Assembly (NCBI RefSeq): GCF_001439915.1
Contig: NZ_LMBW01000006.1
Coordinates: 77,792 to 110,501, forward strand
DNA: 32,710 nt
Direction of reading: 5' to 3'
From: Fredinandcohnia humi
GTDB lineage: Bacteria; Bacillota; Bacilli; Bacillales; Bacillaceae_L
The translations under genes were made by a program, and so were the position numbers. Positions 15,876 to 24,568 of this stretch are shown one piece after another (position 1 is the first letter of the stretch; every line of letters starts with the position of its first letter). The notes beneath the pieces were generated by a model that made no database searches, was not told the DNA's origin, and was given only the letters and a program-made list of their open reading frames with translations.

Positions 15876-17144
15876 ATGGTTAATATACCCAGAGGAACCC
15901 AGGACATTCTTCCTGGTAATGTGGAAAAATGGCAATATATCGAGGAAAATGCTCGGGATATCTGCAAAAGATTTAATTATAAAGAAATCCGGACACCAAT
16001 CTTTGAACATACAGAACTATTTTTACGAAGCGTTGGTGAAACAACCGATATCGTAACTAAAGAAATGTACACATTCGAGGATCGTGGGGAACGAAGTCTA
16101 ACCCTACGACCAGAAGGTACTGCAGCTGTTGTTCGCTCATATGTGGAAAACAAAATGTTTGGTAACCCAACACAGCCAATAAAGCTTTATTATAGTGGAC
16201 CAATGTTCCGGTACGAACGACCGCAAGCAGGGCGTTTCCGCCAATTCGTCCAATTTGGAGTGGAGGCATTAGGCAGCAATGACCCTGCTGTCGATGCAGA
16301 AGTCATCGCACTCGCAATGGAAATCTACAAATCACTTGGATTGAAAAAACTAAAGCTTGTTATTAACAGCTTAGGAGATATTTCTAGTAGAAGCGCACAC
16401 CGAGATGCACTAATTGCACACTTTTCTCCTAGAATAGATGAGTTTTGTTCGGACTGTAAGTCAAGACTTGAGAAAAATCCAATGCGAATCCTTGATTGTA
16501 AAAAAGACCGTGACCACGAGTTAATGCATTCTGCACCATCTATTCTCGAATACTTAAACGAGGAATCTAGTCTGTATTTCAATAAGGTAAAGTCTTACTT
16601 AACAGATCTTCAGATTGATTTCGAAGTGGATTCAGGGTTGGTTAGGGGCTTGGATTACTATAACCACACAGCATTTGAAATTATGAGTGATGCAGAGGGC
16701 TTTGGAGCAATTACGACCCTTTGCGGTGGGGGACGCTACAATGGACTAGTAGAAGGACTTGGCGGACCGGAAACACCAGGTATCGGATTTGCTTTAAGTT
16801 TTGAGAGACTTTTAGCAGCTTTAAATGCAGAAGGAATTGAGCTGCCGGTTGAAGAGCGAGTGGATTGCTATGTTGCAGCAATCGGGGATGCTGCATCACG
16901 AAAATCTGTATCATTAGTTAATGAGCTTAGAAAAGCCGGCTTAGTTGCTGAGAAAGACTATTTAAACAAAAAAGTAAAAGGCCAATTCAAAGCAGCCGAC
17001 AGATTACAAGCTAAATTTGTTGCCATTTTAGGTGATGAAGAATTGGAAAGAAATGTAATTAACGTGAAAAACATGGAAACTGGAGATCAAGAAGAAGTCC
17101 AAATAGAACAATTTATAACATATATACTTGAAAAAAGGTACTAG
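15876..17144 (+). CDS. hisS: Histidyl-tRNA synthetase
   Basis: A 422-residue class II synthetase that charges tRNA-His. Motif 1 lies in the N-terminal RGTQDILPG region. Motif 2 covers [16 protein letters not shown] (about residues 109-124). The HisA motif is [13 protein letters not shown] (about 256-268), motif 3 is [10 protein letters not shown] (about 305-314), and a C-terminal anticodon-binding domain starts near residue 330. ATG 15876 has AAGGAGGAG 6 nt upstream. It is preceded by a T-box and followed after 11 nt by aspS, forming one operon. Confidence 0.97.
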   Translation: MVNIPRGTQDILPGNVEKWQYIEENARDICKRFNYKEIRTPIFEHTELFLRSVGETTDIVTKEMYTFEDRGERSLTLRPEGTAAVVRSYVENKMFGNPTQPIKLYYSGPMFRYERPQAGRFRQFVQFGVEALGSNDPAVDAEVIALAMEIYKSLGLKKLKLVINSLGDISSRSAHRDALIAHFSPRIDEFCSDCKSRLEKNPMRILDCKKDRDHELMHSAPSILEYLNEESSLYFNKVKSYLTDLQIDFEVDSGLVRGLDYYNHTAFEIMSDAEGFGAITTLCGGGRYNGLVEGLGGPETPGIGFALSFERLLAALNAEGIELPVEERVDCYVAAIGDAASRKSVSLVNELRKAGLVAEKDYLNKKVKGQFKAADRLQAKFVAILGDEELERNVINVKNMETGDQEEVQIEQFITYILEKRY

Positions 17145-17155
17145 GAGTGGGAAAC

Positions 17156-18925
17156 ATGTTTGGAAGAACATATTATTGTGGTGAAATCACCGAGCAAGCC
17201 ATTGGCGAAAAAGTAACATTAAAGGGCTGGGTCCAAAGAAGAAGGGATCTAGGCGGACTCATTTTTATCGATCTAAGAGACAGAACGGGAATCGTCCAAA
17301 TTGTATTTAATCCTGAAGAATCTAAGGCAGCTTTAGAAATTGCCGAGACTGTCCGAAGTGAATATGTATTGGATGTTGAAGGAACTGTTCTAGCACGTAA
17401 TGAAGCAACAATCAACAATAATATAACAACCGGTAAAATCGAAATCAAAGTATCTGATGTCAAAATCATAAATGAAGCAAAAACACCTCCATTTATGATT
17501 GAGGACCGCACAGAGGTTTCTGAGGATTTACGCTTAAAATATCGTTATTTAGATCTCCGCAGACCAGCTATGTTTGAAACCTTTAAAATGCGTCATAATG
17601 TCACAAAATCAATTCGAGAATATCTCGACGGTGAAGGTTTCCTTGATATCGAAACACCAATTTTAACAAAAAGCACACCAGAGGGCGCACGTGACTATCT
17701 TGTACCGAGCCGTGTACACCCAGGTGAGTTTTACGCCCTTCCACAATCACCACAGATTTTCAAGCAGCTATTGATGGTGAGTGGATTTGACCGTTATTAT
17801 CAAATTGCCCGCTGTTTTAGAGATGAGGACTTACGTGCTGACAGACAGCCGGAATTTACACAAATCGATATCGAAACTTCTTTCATGAGTCAGGAAGACA
17901 TCATGACCATGGCAGAGCAAATGATGAGTAAACTAATGAAGGATGTAAAAGGGCTGGACATTGAGTTTCCATTACCACGATTAACTTATGATGATGCAAT
18001 GAACCGTTATGGTTCTGACAAACCTGATACTCGTTTTGAAATGGAATTAATTAATCTATCAGAGGTTGTCAAGGACAGCGGATTTAAAGTATTCAGCAAT
18101 GCAGTGGCAACTGGCGGACAAGTAAAAGCAATTAATGCAAAGGGTGCTGCTGATAAATACACTCGTAAAGACATCGATGGGCTAACGGAATATGTAAATC
18201 GTTACGGTGCTAAAGGGCTTGCATGGTTAAAGGTTGAGGAAGCTGAATTAAAAGGTCCAATTGCTAAGTTTTTTGATGTAGAAGAGCAAAAGGCTTTAAG
18301 GGCTGTTTTAGAAGCTACAGCCGGGGACTTACTCTTCTTTGTAGCCGATAAACCAAATGTGGTAGCTGATGCATTAGGTGCACTCAGACTAAAACTTGGA
18401 AAAGAGCTTGAGTTGATTGATGAATCAGCGTTTAATTTCCTTTGGGTAACAGATTGGCCGCTATTCGAGTTTGATGAGGAAGATGGTCGTTACTATGCAG
18501 CTCACCATCCGTTTACAATGCCTGCTAGAGACGATATTGACAATCTTGAAAGCAAACCTTGGGAAGTAAAGGCCCAAGCGTATGACCTTGTATTGAATGG
18601 TTATGAGTTAGGTGGAGGTTCACTTCGAATTTTTGAACGCGATATTCAGGAAAAAATGTTCAAAGTTTTAGGATTTACAGAAGAGGAAGCAAAAGAACAG
18701 TTTGGATTCTTATTAGAAGCATTCGATTATGGTACACCACCACATGGCGGAATTGCCTTAGGTTTAGACCGACTTGTCATGCTGTTAGCAGGCAGAACAA
18801 ATCTTCGTGATACGATTGCTTTCCCTAAAACAGCAAGTGCTAGTGATCTTTTAACAGATGCGCCAAGTGAAGTGAGCAAAGCGCAATTGAACGACTTGTA
18901 TTTGTCGTTAAATGTTCGAAAATAG
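17156..18925 (+). CDS. aspS: Aspartyl-tRNA synthetase (bacterial type)
   Basis: A 589-residue class IIb synthetase. It has an N-terminal OB-fold anticodon domain (residues about 1-110, with [20 protein letters not shown]). The catalytic core has motif 2 ([18 protein letters not shown], about 217-234), the bacterial GAD insertion (about 290-420), and motif 3 [13 protein letters not shown] (about 530-542). ATG 17156 has AGGAGTG upstream and yields the [10 protein letters not shown] start of Bacillus AspRS, so GTG 17147 is rejected. It is cotranscribed with hisS behind a T-box whose specifier looks like His rather than Asp. Confidence 0.96.
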   Translation: MFGRTYYCGEITEQAIGEKVTLKGWVQRRRDLGGLIFIDLRDRTGIVQIVFNPEESKAALEIAETVRSEYVLDVEGTVLARNEATINNNITTGKIEIKVSDVKIINEAKTPPFMIEDRTEVSEDLRLKYRYLDLRRPAMFETFKMRHNVTKSIREYLDGEGFLDIETPILTKSTPEGARDYLVPSRVHPGEFYALPQSPQIFKQLLMVSGFDRYYQIARCFRDEDLRADRQPEFTQIDIETSFMSQEDIMTMAEQMMSKLMKDVKGLDIEFPLPRLTYDDAMNRYGSDKPDTRFEMELINLSEVVKDSGFKVFSNAVATGGQVKAINAKGAADKYTRKDIDGLTEYVNRYGAKGLAWLKVEEAELKGPIAKFFDVEEQKALRAVLEATAGDLLFFVADKPNVVADALGALRLKLGKELELIDESAFNFLWVTDWPLFEFDEEDGRYYAAHHPFTMPARDDIDNLESKPWEVKAQAYDLVLNGYELGGGSLRIFERDIQEKMFKVLGFTEEEAKEQFGFLLEAFDYGTPPHGGIALGLDRLVMLLAGRTNLRDTIAFPKTASASDLLTDAPSEVSKAQLNDLYLSLNVRK

Positions 18926-18949
18926 CGAACAAAACCCTTTTTAGTCAAC

Positions 18950-18978
18950 TTGTAATGACGTATGTCGTGTGTTACTAT
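18950..18978 (+). promoter_or_regulatory. Sigma-A promoter of 6S RNA
   Basis: TTGTAA (18950-18955), 17 nt, TACTAT (18973-18978). A start near 18985-18988 fits the beginning of the 6S RNA homology. Confidence 0.65.
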
Positions 18979-18987
18979 TGTGACATA

Positions 18988-19192
18988 AGTTAGAAGTCCT
19001 GATGTGTTTGTCGTATAACCTATTGTTTTGACCGAACAATAGATTATACGGGAACCCGGAGTTTTCGTGCTTGCGTAAATGCCTCATCTTTCTCATATGG
19101 AGGACTTGCAAAAGTTGAAACAGGGTGCCCACCTGCGGTGAGCGGGTTCAAAACTAAGGAAGCGACGGCGCGATTGGGACTTCTGCATTACA
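18988..19192 (+). ncRNA. ssrS: 6S RNA (6S-1/BsrA type)
   Basis: No protein frame fits the aspS-tcdA gap. The sequence carries landmark blocks of Bacillus 6S-1 RNA: AAGTCCTGATGTGTT near the 5' end, TATACGGGAACCCGGAGTTT, CCTCATC, GGAGGACTTGCAAAAGTTG, AACAGGGTGCCCACCTGCGG, and GGGACTT near the 3' end. The 5' AGAAGTCC pairs with 3' GGGACTTCT to close the long hairpin whose central bubble mimics an open promoter. 6S RNA binds the sigma-A RNA polymerase holoenzyme and restrains transcription in stationary phase. The position downstream of aspS matches bsrA in B. subtilis. Ends are approximate; primary transcripts may extend to the terminator at 19209-19240. Confidence 0.93.
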
Positions 19193-19208
19193 TTTACACT
19201 TACTAATC

Positions 19209-19240
19209 CCTGTTTACTTTTTGTAAACAGGATTTTTTAT
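19209..19240 (+). terminator. Terminator downstream of 6S RNA
   Basis: CCTGTTTAC pairs perfectly with GTAAACAGG across a 5-nt loop, followed by ATTTTTT. Confidence 0.9.
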
Positions 19241-19263
19241 TCCTAAAATTCATATAGAAATTC

Positions 19264-19292
19264 TTGAATTAGGTCAAAGTATGTTATATTCT
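19264..19292 (+). promoter_or_regulatory. Candidate sigma-A promoter for tcdA
   Basis: TTGAAT (19264-19269), 17 nt, TATTCT (19287-19292), about 60 nt before the tcdA start. Confidence 0.5.
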
Positions 19293-19352
19293 AATTCAGG
19301 TAAAAATACAAAACAAGCTAAGTAGAAATTGATACTTGATGGAGTTGAAGAT

Positions 19353-20117
19353 ATGTTACACCAATTTTCACGAAATGAATTAGCGGTAGGTAAGCAGGGG
19401 GTTGATATCCTTAAAAATAGTACAGTAGCTGTCCTAGGAGTAGGTGGTGTTGGTTCCTTCTCAGTAGAGGGGCTCGCACGCTCTGGTGTTGGAAGATTAG
19501 TCCTTGTTGATAAGGACAATGTGGACATCACCAATATTAACCGTCAATTGCCTGCTTTACTTTCCACAATTGGCCAGTCGAAGGTAGATATTATGAAGAA
19601 ACGTATTGCAGATATAAATCCTGATTGTGAGGTAATCGCCCTTAAAATGTTTTATACAGAAGAAACATACGAGGAGTTTTTCAGCTATGACTTAGATTTT
19701 GTCATTGATGCCTCTGATACAATTATTTATAAAATTCACCTTATGAAGGAATGTCTGAAGCGTAATATTCCAATTATCTCAAGTATGGGTGCCGCAAATA
19801 AGATGGACCCCACCCGTTTTATGATTGCAGATATATCAAAAACCCATACAGATCCAATGGCAAAAGTAATACGTACAAAGTTACGAAAAGAAGGAATTTA
19901 TAAGGGTATTCCTGTCGTGTTCTCTGATGAAAGCCCGATTGTTATTCGCGAAGATGTTCGGCAGGAAATCACTGATGAAAAATCTAAAATTCGCAAGGCA
20001 AAAATGCCGCCATCCTCAAATGCATTTACACCATCAGCATGTGGGTTGATTATGGGAAGCTATGTAGTTCAGGAATTACTTAAAGATATTAAAATAAAAA
20101 GGGTTAAGGACGTATGA
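19353..20117 (+). CDS. tcdA: tRNA threonylcarbamoyladenosine dehydratase (YrvM/CsdL)
   Basis: A 254-residue E1-like ThiF/MoeB-family enzyme. It uses ATP to dehydrate t6A37 of ANN-decoding tRNAs into the cyclic ct6A form. The nucleotide-binding Rossmann loop VGGVGSFSVEGLARSGVGRL is at about residues 31-50. Asp of VDKD and the downstream VIDASDT (about 119-125) and SSMGAANKMDPT segments are typical. ATG 19353 is chosen because translation then starts MLHQFSRNELA as in Bacillus YrvM, with GGAG about 9 nt upstream; the earlier TTG 19329 is unsupported. It is followed by a bidirectional terminator shared with the opposing RsfA-like gene. Confidence 0.94.
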   Translation: MLHQFSRNELAVGKQGVDILKNSTVAVLGVGGVGSFSVEGLARSGVGRLVLVDKDNVDITNINRQLPALLSTIGQSKVDIMKKRIADINPDCEVIALKMFYTEETYEEFFSYDLDFVIDASDTIIYKIHLMKECLKRNIPIISSMGAANKMDPTRFMIADISKTHTDPMAKVIRTKLRKEGIYKGIPVVFSDESPIVIREDVRQEITDEKSKIRKAKMPPSSNAFTPSACGLIMGSYVVQELLKDIKIKRVKDV

Positions 20118-20147
20118 AAAAACGTGGCCAGGGTGGCCACGTTTTTA
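20118..20147 (+). terminator. Bidirectional terminator between tcdA and the RsfA-like gene
   Basis: ACGTGGCCA pairs perfectly with TGGCCACGT around GGG (20122-20142), flanked by A5 on the left and T5 on the right. Confidence 0.9.
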
Positions 20148-20151
20148 TTAT

Positions 20152-20179
20152 GTCTAGTTCTAGAAGGCTTGCACTTTTC
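20152..20179 (+). repeat. Internally deleted family A remnant
   Basis: GTCTAGTTCTAG joined to GGCTTGCACTTTTC: both ends of family A without the central hairpins. The right end runs into the stop codon of the RsfA-like gene. Confidence 0.55.
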
Positions 20180-20847
20180 TATTTTGCTAATTGCTCAAGA
20201 TTCCCGTTTTTATCCATACGAAAGGCTGGAGAATTGCGCTCATCTGAATCTTCAAACATCACTAAGCGTCTTGCACGATCCATAATTTGTACAAGGGCTT
20301 GGTAGTCTTCTTGAATGATAGTCTGTTGGTCAGATAATTTTTCAAGCTTCTTCTCGAGCTCTTTTGTTTGTTGCTTTAAGGATTCATTTTCCCGACGTAA
20401 GCGATTATTCTCCATCTCCAATTGATTTGAAAGAAGATCATGATGTCGTAGTGATGACAGAAAAGAAATACAATCTTCAAGCGAAATGGAGTTAGATGAT
20501 GGGATTAACTCTGCCGAGACCTCCTCTACGTACTGGGGAGCGGGTGTTTCTACAAAAGTTTCTTTTATCATAGGTGTTTCATTGGCTATTTCATTTTCTT
20601 TGTTCATTCTTTCTAGTGCTCTTTTTCGTTCTTTCCTTTGCTTTTTTGCAATTGTAATTGCCTGCTCATAATTATTGCGGACTTCCGCATTCCATCTGAA
20701 CCCGCATGCTGCTGATGTACGATTTAATTTATCGCCAACCTCATCAAATGCGGCTAATTGTGTTCCACCTTCACGAACGTAGCGTAATACCGTTTCAGCT
20801 AATAAGAGGTCATCTTCATGTGACCATGCGTCTTGTCTTACTTTCAT
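20179..20847 (-). CDS. RsfA-family (Myb/SANT-like) transcriptional regulator
   Basis: A 222-residue protein. The N-terminal SANT/Myb-like DNA-binding region (about residues 4-55, with WSHEDDLLLAETVLRYVREGG and SAACGFRWNAEVR) defines the RsfA/YlbO family of sporulation regulators. A Glu/Lys-rich linker follows, then a coiled coil (about 140-200, ENNRLRRENESLKQQ, KELEKKLEKL) likely mediating dimerisation. In B. subtilis the paralogues RsfA and GerR tune forespore (sigma-F) and mother-cell (sigma-E) genes. ATG 20847 has AGGGAGT upstream. A forespore-type promoter motif lies about 50 nt further up. It is a locus-specific addition relative to the B. subtilis tcdA-rarA junction. Which paralogue it is cannot be settled by eye. 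Confidence 0.88.
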   Translation of the reverse strand: MKVRQDAWSHEDDLLLAETVLRYVREGGTQLAAFDEVGDKLNRTSAACGFRWNAEVRNNYEQAITIAKKQRKERKRALERMNKENEIANETPMIKETFVETPAPQYVEEVSAELIPSSNSISLEDCISFLSSLRHHDLLSNQLEMENNRLRRENESLKQQTKELEKKLEKLSDQQTIIQEDYQALVQIMDRARRLVMFEDSDERNSPAFRMDKNGNLEQLAK

Positions 20848-20895
20848 AAAACCAACTCCCTATTAATCATAAATGATAGATTTTTTCTTTATATC

Positions 20896-20924
20896 TAGCA
20901 TGACCACGTTAAATTATTTTATAC
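20896..20924 (-). promoter_or_regulatory. Candidate forespore (sigma-G/F-type) promoter of the RsfA-like gene
   Basis: On the minus strand GTATA (20924-20920) is followed after 17 nt by CATGCTA (20902-20896). This fits the sigma-G pattern GnATR-N17/18-CATnnTA. Motif-level evidence only. Confidence 0.4.
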
Positions 20925-21040
20925 ATTAGTAGTTTTAAGAAAATGGAAAATACAGCTAAAGGCGTATCATGACTGTGTTTTGCAATGTAAAGAGAATATA
21001 AAGATTCCTTATAACCTAAAAAAATGGGAACTTTTTCATG

Positions 21041-21046
21041 TATAAT
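21041..21046 (+). promoter_or_regulatory. Candidate -10 for the ABC exporter operon
   Basis: A perfect TATAAT about 87 nt before the ATPase gene. No good -35 at the expected distance. Confidence 0.35.
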
Positions 21047-21132
21047 ACGTAAGTAGTAATATCGCATAATCCAGAAGATGTGAACGAGATTTAAGCAGAC
21101 TCGAATCTCACAAACTGTAAGGAGGAGAAAAT

Positions 21133-22053
21133 GTGCAACCAGTTTTACAATTGAAAAACGTCAAAAAGACAATTGGTAGAAAAGAAATCATTAAGGGACT
21201 TACCTTTGATGTATATCCAGGGGAAGTTTTTGGATTTTTGGGGCCAAATGGTGCGGGGAAAACAACTACCATTCGGATGCTTGTTGGACTCATGTCCATC
21301 ACAGACGGAGAAGTCGTGATAAAAGGAACAAATATAGCGAAAAATTTTGAACAAGCTGTCCAGCATATTGGTGGCATTGTTGAAAATCCGGAAATGTATA
21401 AATTTTTAACAGGCTATCAAAACCTAGTTCATTATGCACGGATGGTTAAAGGGGTAACAAAAGAAAGAATTATTGAGGTAACAAAGCTTGTTGGGCTTGA
21501 AAAAAGAATTAATGACAAGGTGAAAACATATTCACTGGGAATGAGACAGCGCTTAGGAATTGCGCAGGCGCTTTTACATAGTCCATCGATTTTGATTTTA
21601 GATGAACCAACCAATGGATTAGACCCTGCTGGAATTCGCGAGGTTCGTGATTATATCAGGAAGCTTGCAAGAGATGAAGGTCTAGCAGTTATTGTTTCCA
21701 GTCACTTACTATCCGAAATGGAAATGATGTGTGACCGAATTGGAATTATTCAGGATGGTCAATTAGTGGGTGTACAGAAGGTTACTGAGTTTATGAATGA
21801 AGAAGCTAGTATTCGGGTTCAATTTCTAGTGGATCATATAGAAAAAGCATTATCGATTCTATCCAATGAATATCCGGCACTTGAAGTGAATCAAACAGAA
21901 AAGGGAATCGAGATTCTAACAGATCATGACATGATTCCACAAATAAATGCTAGTCTTGTAAAAAATGAGATTCTTGTATATGGAATCGCGCAGCTTTCAA
22001 AATCACTAGAAGATCGATTCTTAGAAGTAACAGGGGGTAGCGGAATTGGGTAA
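21133..22053 (+). CDS. ABC transporter ATP-binding protein (BcrA/drug-exporter type)
   Basis: A 306-residue ATPase subunit. Walker A is GPNGAGKTT (residues about 37-45), the signature YSLGMRQRLG lies near 135, Walker B is LILDEPTNGLDP near 155, and the H-loop is VIVSSHLLSEME. The C-terminal extension of about 85 residues is typical of ABC-2 exporters of the bacitracin/lantibiotic-immunity class. The substrate is unknown. GTG 21133 has AAGGAGGAG 5 nt upstream; the out-of-frame ATG at 21131 leads nowhere. It overlaps the permease gene by 8 nt, so the two are coupled. It is not part of the conserved B. subtilis order here. Confidence 0.93.
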   Translation: MQPVLQLKNVKKTIGRKEIIKGLTFDVYPGEVFGFLGPNGAGKTTTIRMLVGLMSITDGEVVIKGTNIAKNFEQAVQHIGGIVENPEMYKFLTGYQNLVHYARMVKGVTKERIIEVTKLVGLEKRINDKVKTYSLGMRQRLGIAQALLHSPSILILDEPTNGLDPAGIREVRDYIRKLARDEGLAVIVSSHLLSEMEMMCDRIGIIQDGQLVGVQKVTEFMNEEASIRVQFLVDHIEKALSILSNEYPALEVNQTEKGIEILTDHDMIPQINASLVKNEILVYGIAQLSKSLEDRFLEVTGGSGIG

Positions 22054-22996
22054 TATCTTCAAACTTATTCAAAATGAAAATATGAAAATTTATCGTCGAG
22101 TTTCAACATGGATTATGCTCGCAATACTTGTTGTTGCAGCTGTAATCGTGGGAATCGTCACGAATATTACCGCTTCGGATACTAGTGATGAGAATTGGAA
22201 ACAAAACTTACAAGAGCAGAATGAAATGTATAAAGCTGAGTTAGCAAGTGAAGACCAACCAGATATGGTAAAAAATATCTCCGAAAAAGAATTAGCAATC
22301 AATGAATATCGTCTCGAACATGATATAGCTCCTGTCGATTCTAAGTCGATATGGACTTATATGGGGTATACAGCGGAAATTGTTTCATTAATTACCTTAT
22401 TTACAGTAGTTGTAGGTGCAAGTAGTGTTGCGTCTGAATTTACATGGGGTACGATTAAATTATTGTTAATTCGTCCTGTATCAAGAGCTAAAATTCTACT
22501 CTCAAAATACTTGGCAACAATCTTGTTTGCTTTATTTTCCTTAGTACTCCTATTTGTCGTTTCATTCTTAGTGGGGAGTATATTATTTGGTGGCGGGGGT
22601 TCTACACCACACCTCGTTTATAAAGATGGTGGAGTACATGAAGTTCATATGGTTTCGCATATTCTTGGTATCTTCGGTTTAAAATCAATTAACTTAATTA
22701 TGATGTCAACATTTGCATTTATGATTTCAACGATATTTAGAAATAGTGGTCTTGCCATTGGTTTAGCAATCTTCTTAATGTTTGCAGGAGTAAATGCTAC
22801 AGTTCTTTTAGCAATGAAATTCGATTGGGCAAAGTACATCTTATTTGCGAATACAGATTTATCCCAGTACCTTACTGGCTATGTTTTAGTTGAAGGAATG
22901 ACAATGACATTTTCGATTATCATGTTAATTATCTATTTTGTAATTTTTAATGCATTAACATGGTTCGTCTTTACGAAACGTGACGTAGCTGCATAA
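22046..22996 (+). CDS. ABC-2 type transporter permease
   Basis: A 316-residue membrane subunit. One N-terminal helix (about residues 22-42) is followed by a roughly 75-residue extracytoplasmic loop rich in Glu/Gln/Lys. Five further helices come after (about 112-132, 150-177, 210-233, 238-258 and 285-308). An EFTWGTIKLLLIRPVSR segment after helix 2 is the usual ABC-2 coupling region. The start is TTG 22046, inside the end of the ATPase frame; GGGGGTAGCGG upstream serves as ribosome site. It forms the exporter with the preceding ATPase. A family A repeat begins 3 nt after its stop codon. Confidence 0.88.
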   Translation: MGNIFKLIQNENMKIYRRVSTWIMLAILVVAAVIVGIVTNITASDTSDENWKQNLQEQNEMYKAELASEDQPDMVKNISEKELAINEYRLEHDIAPVDSKSIWTYMGYTAEIVSLITLFTVVVGASSVASEFTWGTIKLLLIRPVSRAKILLSKYLATILFALFSLVLLFVVSFLVGSILFGGGGSTPHLVYKDGGVHEVHMVSHILGIFGLKSINLIMMSTFAFMISTIFRNSGLAIGLAIFLMFAGVNATVLLAMKFDWAKYILFANTDLSQYLTGYVLVEGMTMTFSIIMLIIYFVIFNALTWFVFTKRDVAA

Positions 22997-22999
22997 CAA

Positions 23000-23119
23000 G
23001 AAAAGCGCAAGGCACCCGCCTAACGGCGACAAGCATAAGTTAAGCGCTGACAGAAGGTGCATTTTACCTTCCGAAGCGATTAGCTTATGACCTCGAGCCG
23101 ATGGTGCCTGGAGCTAGAC
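23000..23119 (-). repeat. Family A structured repeat, copy A3 (reverse orientation)
   Basis: The reverse complement starts GTCTAGCTCCAGGCACC and ends GCGCTTTTCT. Compared with A1, paired changes keep the stems: GGCACC/GGTGCC for GGCGCC/GGCGCC, CATAAG/CTTATG for CACAAG/CTTGTG, and GAAGGT/ACCTTC for GAAGGC/GCCTTC. It lies between the convergent permease and rarA genes. Confidence 0.9.
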
Positions 23120-23121
23120 TT

Positions 23122-23160
23122 AAAAAACATAAGGGAGAAATAGCAAAGTCTATTTCTCCC
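23122..23160 (-). terminator. Terminator of rarA
   Basis: On the minus strand GGGAGAAATAG pairs perfectly with CTATTTCTCCC, followed by TTATGTTTTTT. The rarA stop codon is inside the first arm. Confidence 0.7.
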
Positions 23161-24451
23161 CCTCTTTTTGCAGTTGTTCAAGCCGGTCATATACTTTTGA
23201 AAAATACTTTTCTTGCCCATTTTGTTTCGGTTTGAAGTATTTTCTATTTTTCAATAGGTCTGGTAAGTATTGCTGCTTCACCCAGCTATTTTGGTAATCA
23301 TGTGGATAGAGATAACCAGTTCCATGACCAAGCTCTTTTGCCCCGCTATAATGCGCATCACGAAGGTGATCAGGTATTTCCCCAATATTTCCTTTTTTGA
23401 TATCCTCAATCGCCTTGTCTAATGAACGATACGCACTATTTGTTTTAGGTGATAAGCATTGTTCAATCACGACATTTGCTAGCGGGATTCGTGCTTCGGG
23501 CAGCCCAAGCCGTTCTACCGCCTGACAAGCTGCTACAGTATGAACGCCTACCTCTGGTGCAGCAATTGAAATATCTTCATAGGCAATTACCGTGAGTCGT
23601 CTGCAAATTGAAACTAAATCTCCACCTTCAATAAGTCGTGCTAAATAATGCAAAGCAGCGTTCACATCACTGCCACGGATGCTTTTTTGAAGGGAGGATA
23701 ACAATGAATAGTGAAGATCTCCGTCTTTATCATGGGAGAAGCCCTTATTTTCTACACATTCCTTTACAAGCTCTATATCTACTTCAACCACGTCACTGTC
23801 TTTTGTTCTTGAGGCGGATACGGCATCCTCCAACACATTCATTGCAGACCGGGCATCACCCTTTGTGGATGATGAAATTAGGTCAATTGCCTCTTCAGTT
23901 ATTGAAATTTGCAGATCCCCGAGACCGCGCTCTGAATCTCCTAAGGCGCGCAGAAGTAATTCTTTAATATCTTCTTTTGTTAATGGGCGAAGTTCTTTAA
24001 TCTGGCCACATCTACTTCGAATGGCGGGGTTTACATCATGGAACGGATTTTCCGTTGTTGCCCCAATTAATGAAATGAGACCGCGCTCAACATGTGGAAG
24101 CAAATAATCCTGTTGTGCTTTGTTAAAGCGATGGACCTCATCGATAAAAAGGATTAATTTTCCTTCCGTTTTTGCGGTTGATACTGCCTCTTCGATCTCT
24201 TTTTTACCTGCAGTTGTCGCATTGATTGTGATAAAAGGCATATCAACTGTTCCGGCAATTGCTGTTGCAATCGATGTTTTTCCTATACCAGGCTCCCCAT
24301 AGAGTAAGATGGAGGGAACATGTCCATTCATAATCATTCTATATAACGCTGTATCCTTACCGATAATATGCTTTTGACCAAGAATTTCTTCAATATGCCT
24401 TGGTCGCATTCGATATGATAAAGGTGCTTCAATCAGTGATTCAAAAAGCAA
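23150..24451 (-). CDS. rarA: Replication-associated recombination ATPase RarA (MgsA/YrvN)
   Basis: A 433-residue AAA+ ATPase related to clamp-loader subunits, acting at stalled replication forks with SSB. Walker A is GEPGIGKTS (residues about 52-60), Walker B LILFIDEVHRFNK near 100, and the sensor/arginine region GATTENPFHDVNPAIRSRC near 130. The C-terminal MgsA oligomerisation domain carries RDAHYSGAKELGHGTGY (about 370-386) and GYLYPHDY. TTG 24451 is preferred because AAGGGG (24466-24461) lies 9 nt upstream; TTG 24472 and ATG 24460 overlap or lack a ribosome site. It is transcribed away from the YczE-like gene. Confidence 0.94.
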   Translation of the reverse strand: MLFESLIEAPLSYRMRPRHIEEILGQKHIIGKDTALYRMIMNGHVPSILLYGEPGIGKTSIATAIAGTVDMPFITINATTAGKKEIEEAVSTAKTEGKLILFIDEVHRFNKAQQDYLLPHVERGLISLIGATTENPFHDVNPAIRSRCGQIKELRPLTKEDIKELLLRALGDSERGLGDLQISITEEAIDLISSSTKGDARSAMNVLEDAVSASRTKDSDVVEVDIELVKECVENKGFSHDKDGDLHYSLLSSLQKSIRGSDVNAALHYLARLIEGGDLVSICRRLTVIAYEDISIAAPEVGVHTVAACQAVERLGLPEARIPLANVVIEQCLSPKTNSAYRSLDKAIEDIKKGNIGEIPDHLRDAHYSGAKELGHGTGYLYPHDYQNSWVKQQYLPDLLKNRKYFKPKQNGQEKYFSKVYDRLEQLQKEGEK

Positions 24452-24542
24452 AAAAATCATCCCCTTACCCAACTGTCCAAAGTCTATACATCAACATTAT
24501 CATACGTTCACAACGGTTAAAATACAAATACAATGCAATTTA

Positions 24543-24551
24543 TGATATAAT
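24543..24551 (+). promoter_or_regulatory. Candidate extended -10 promoter for the YczE-like/cymR unit
   Basis: TGATATAAT fits TGnTATAAT. Transcripts starting near 24557 would carry repeat A4 in the leader of the next gene. Confidence 0.5.
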
Positions 24552-24568
24552 GTCGTGAGTTTAATAAT

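Noticed and set aside
15760-16056. 98-codon ORF starting in the T-box
   Set aside because: It begins inside the terminator/antiterminator and overlaps the start of hisS in another frame.
20118-20305. 63-codon ORF starting at 20114
   Set aside because: It reads through the tcdA terminator and the antisense strand of the RsfA-like gene.
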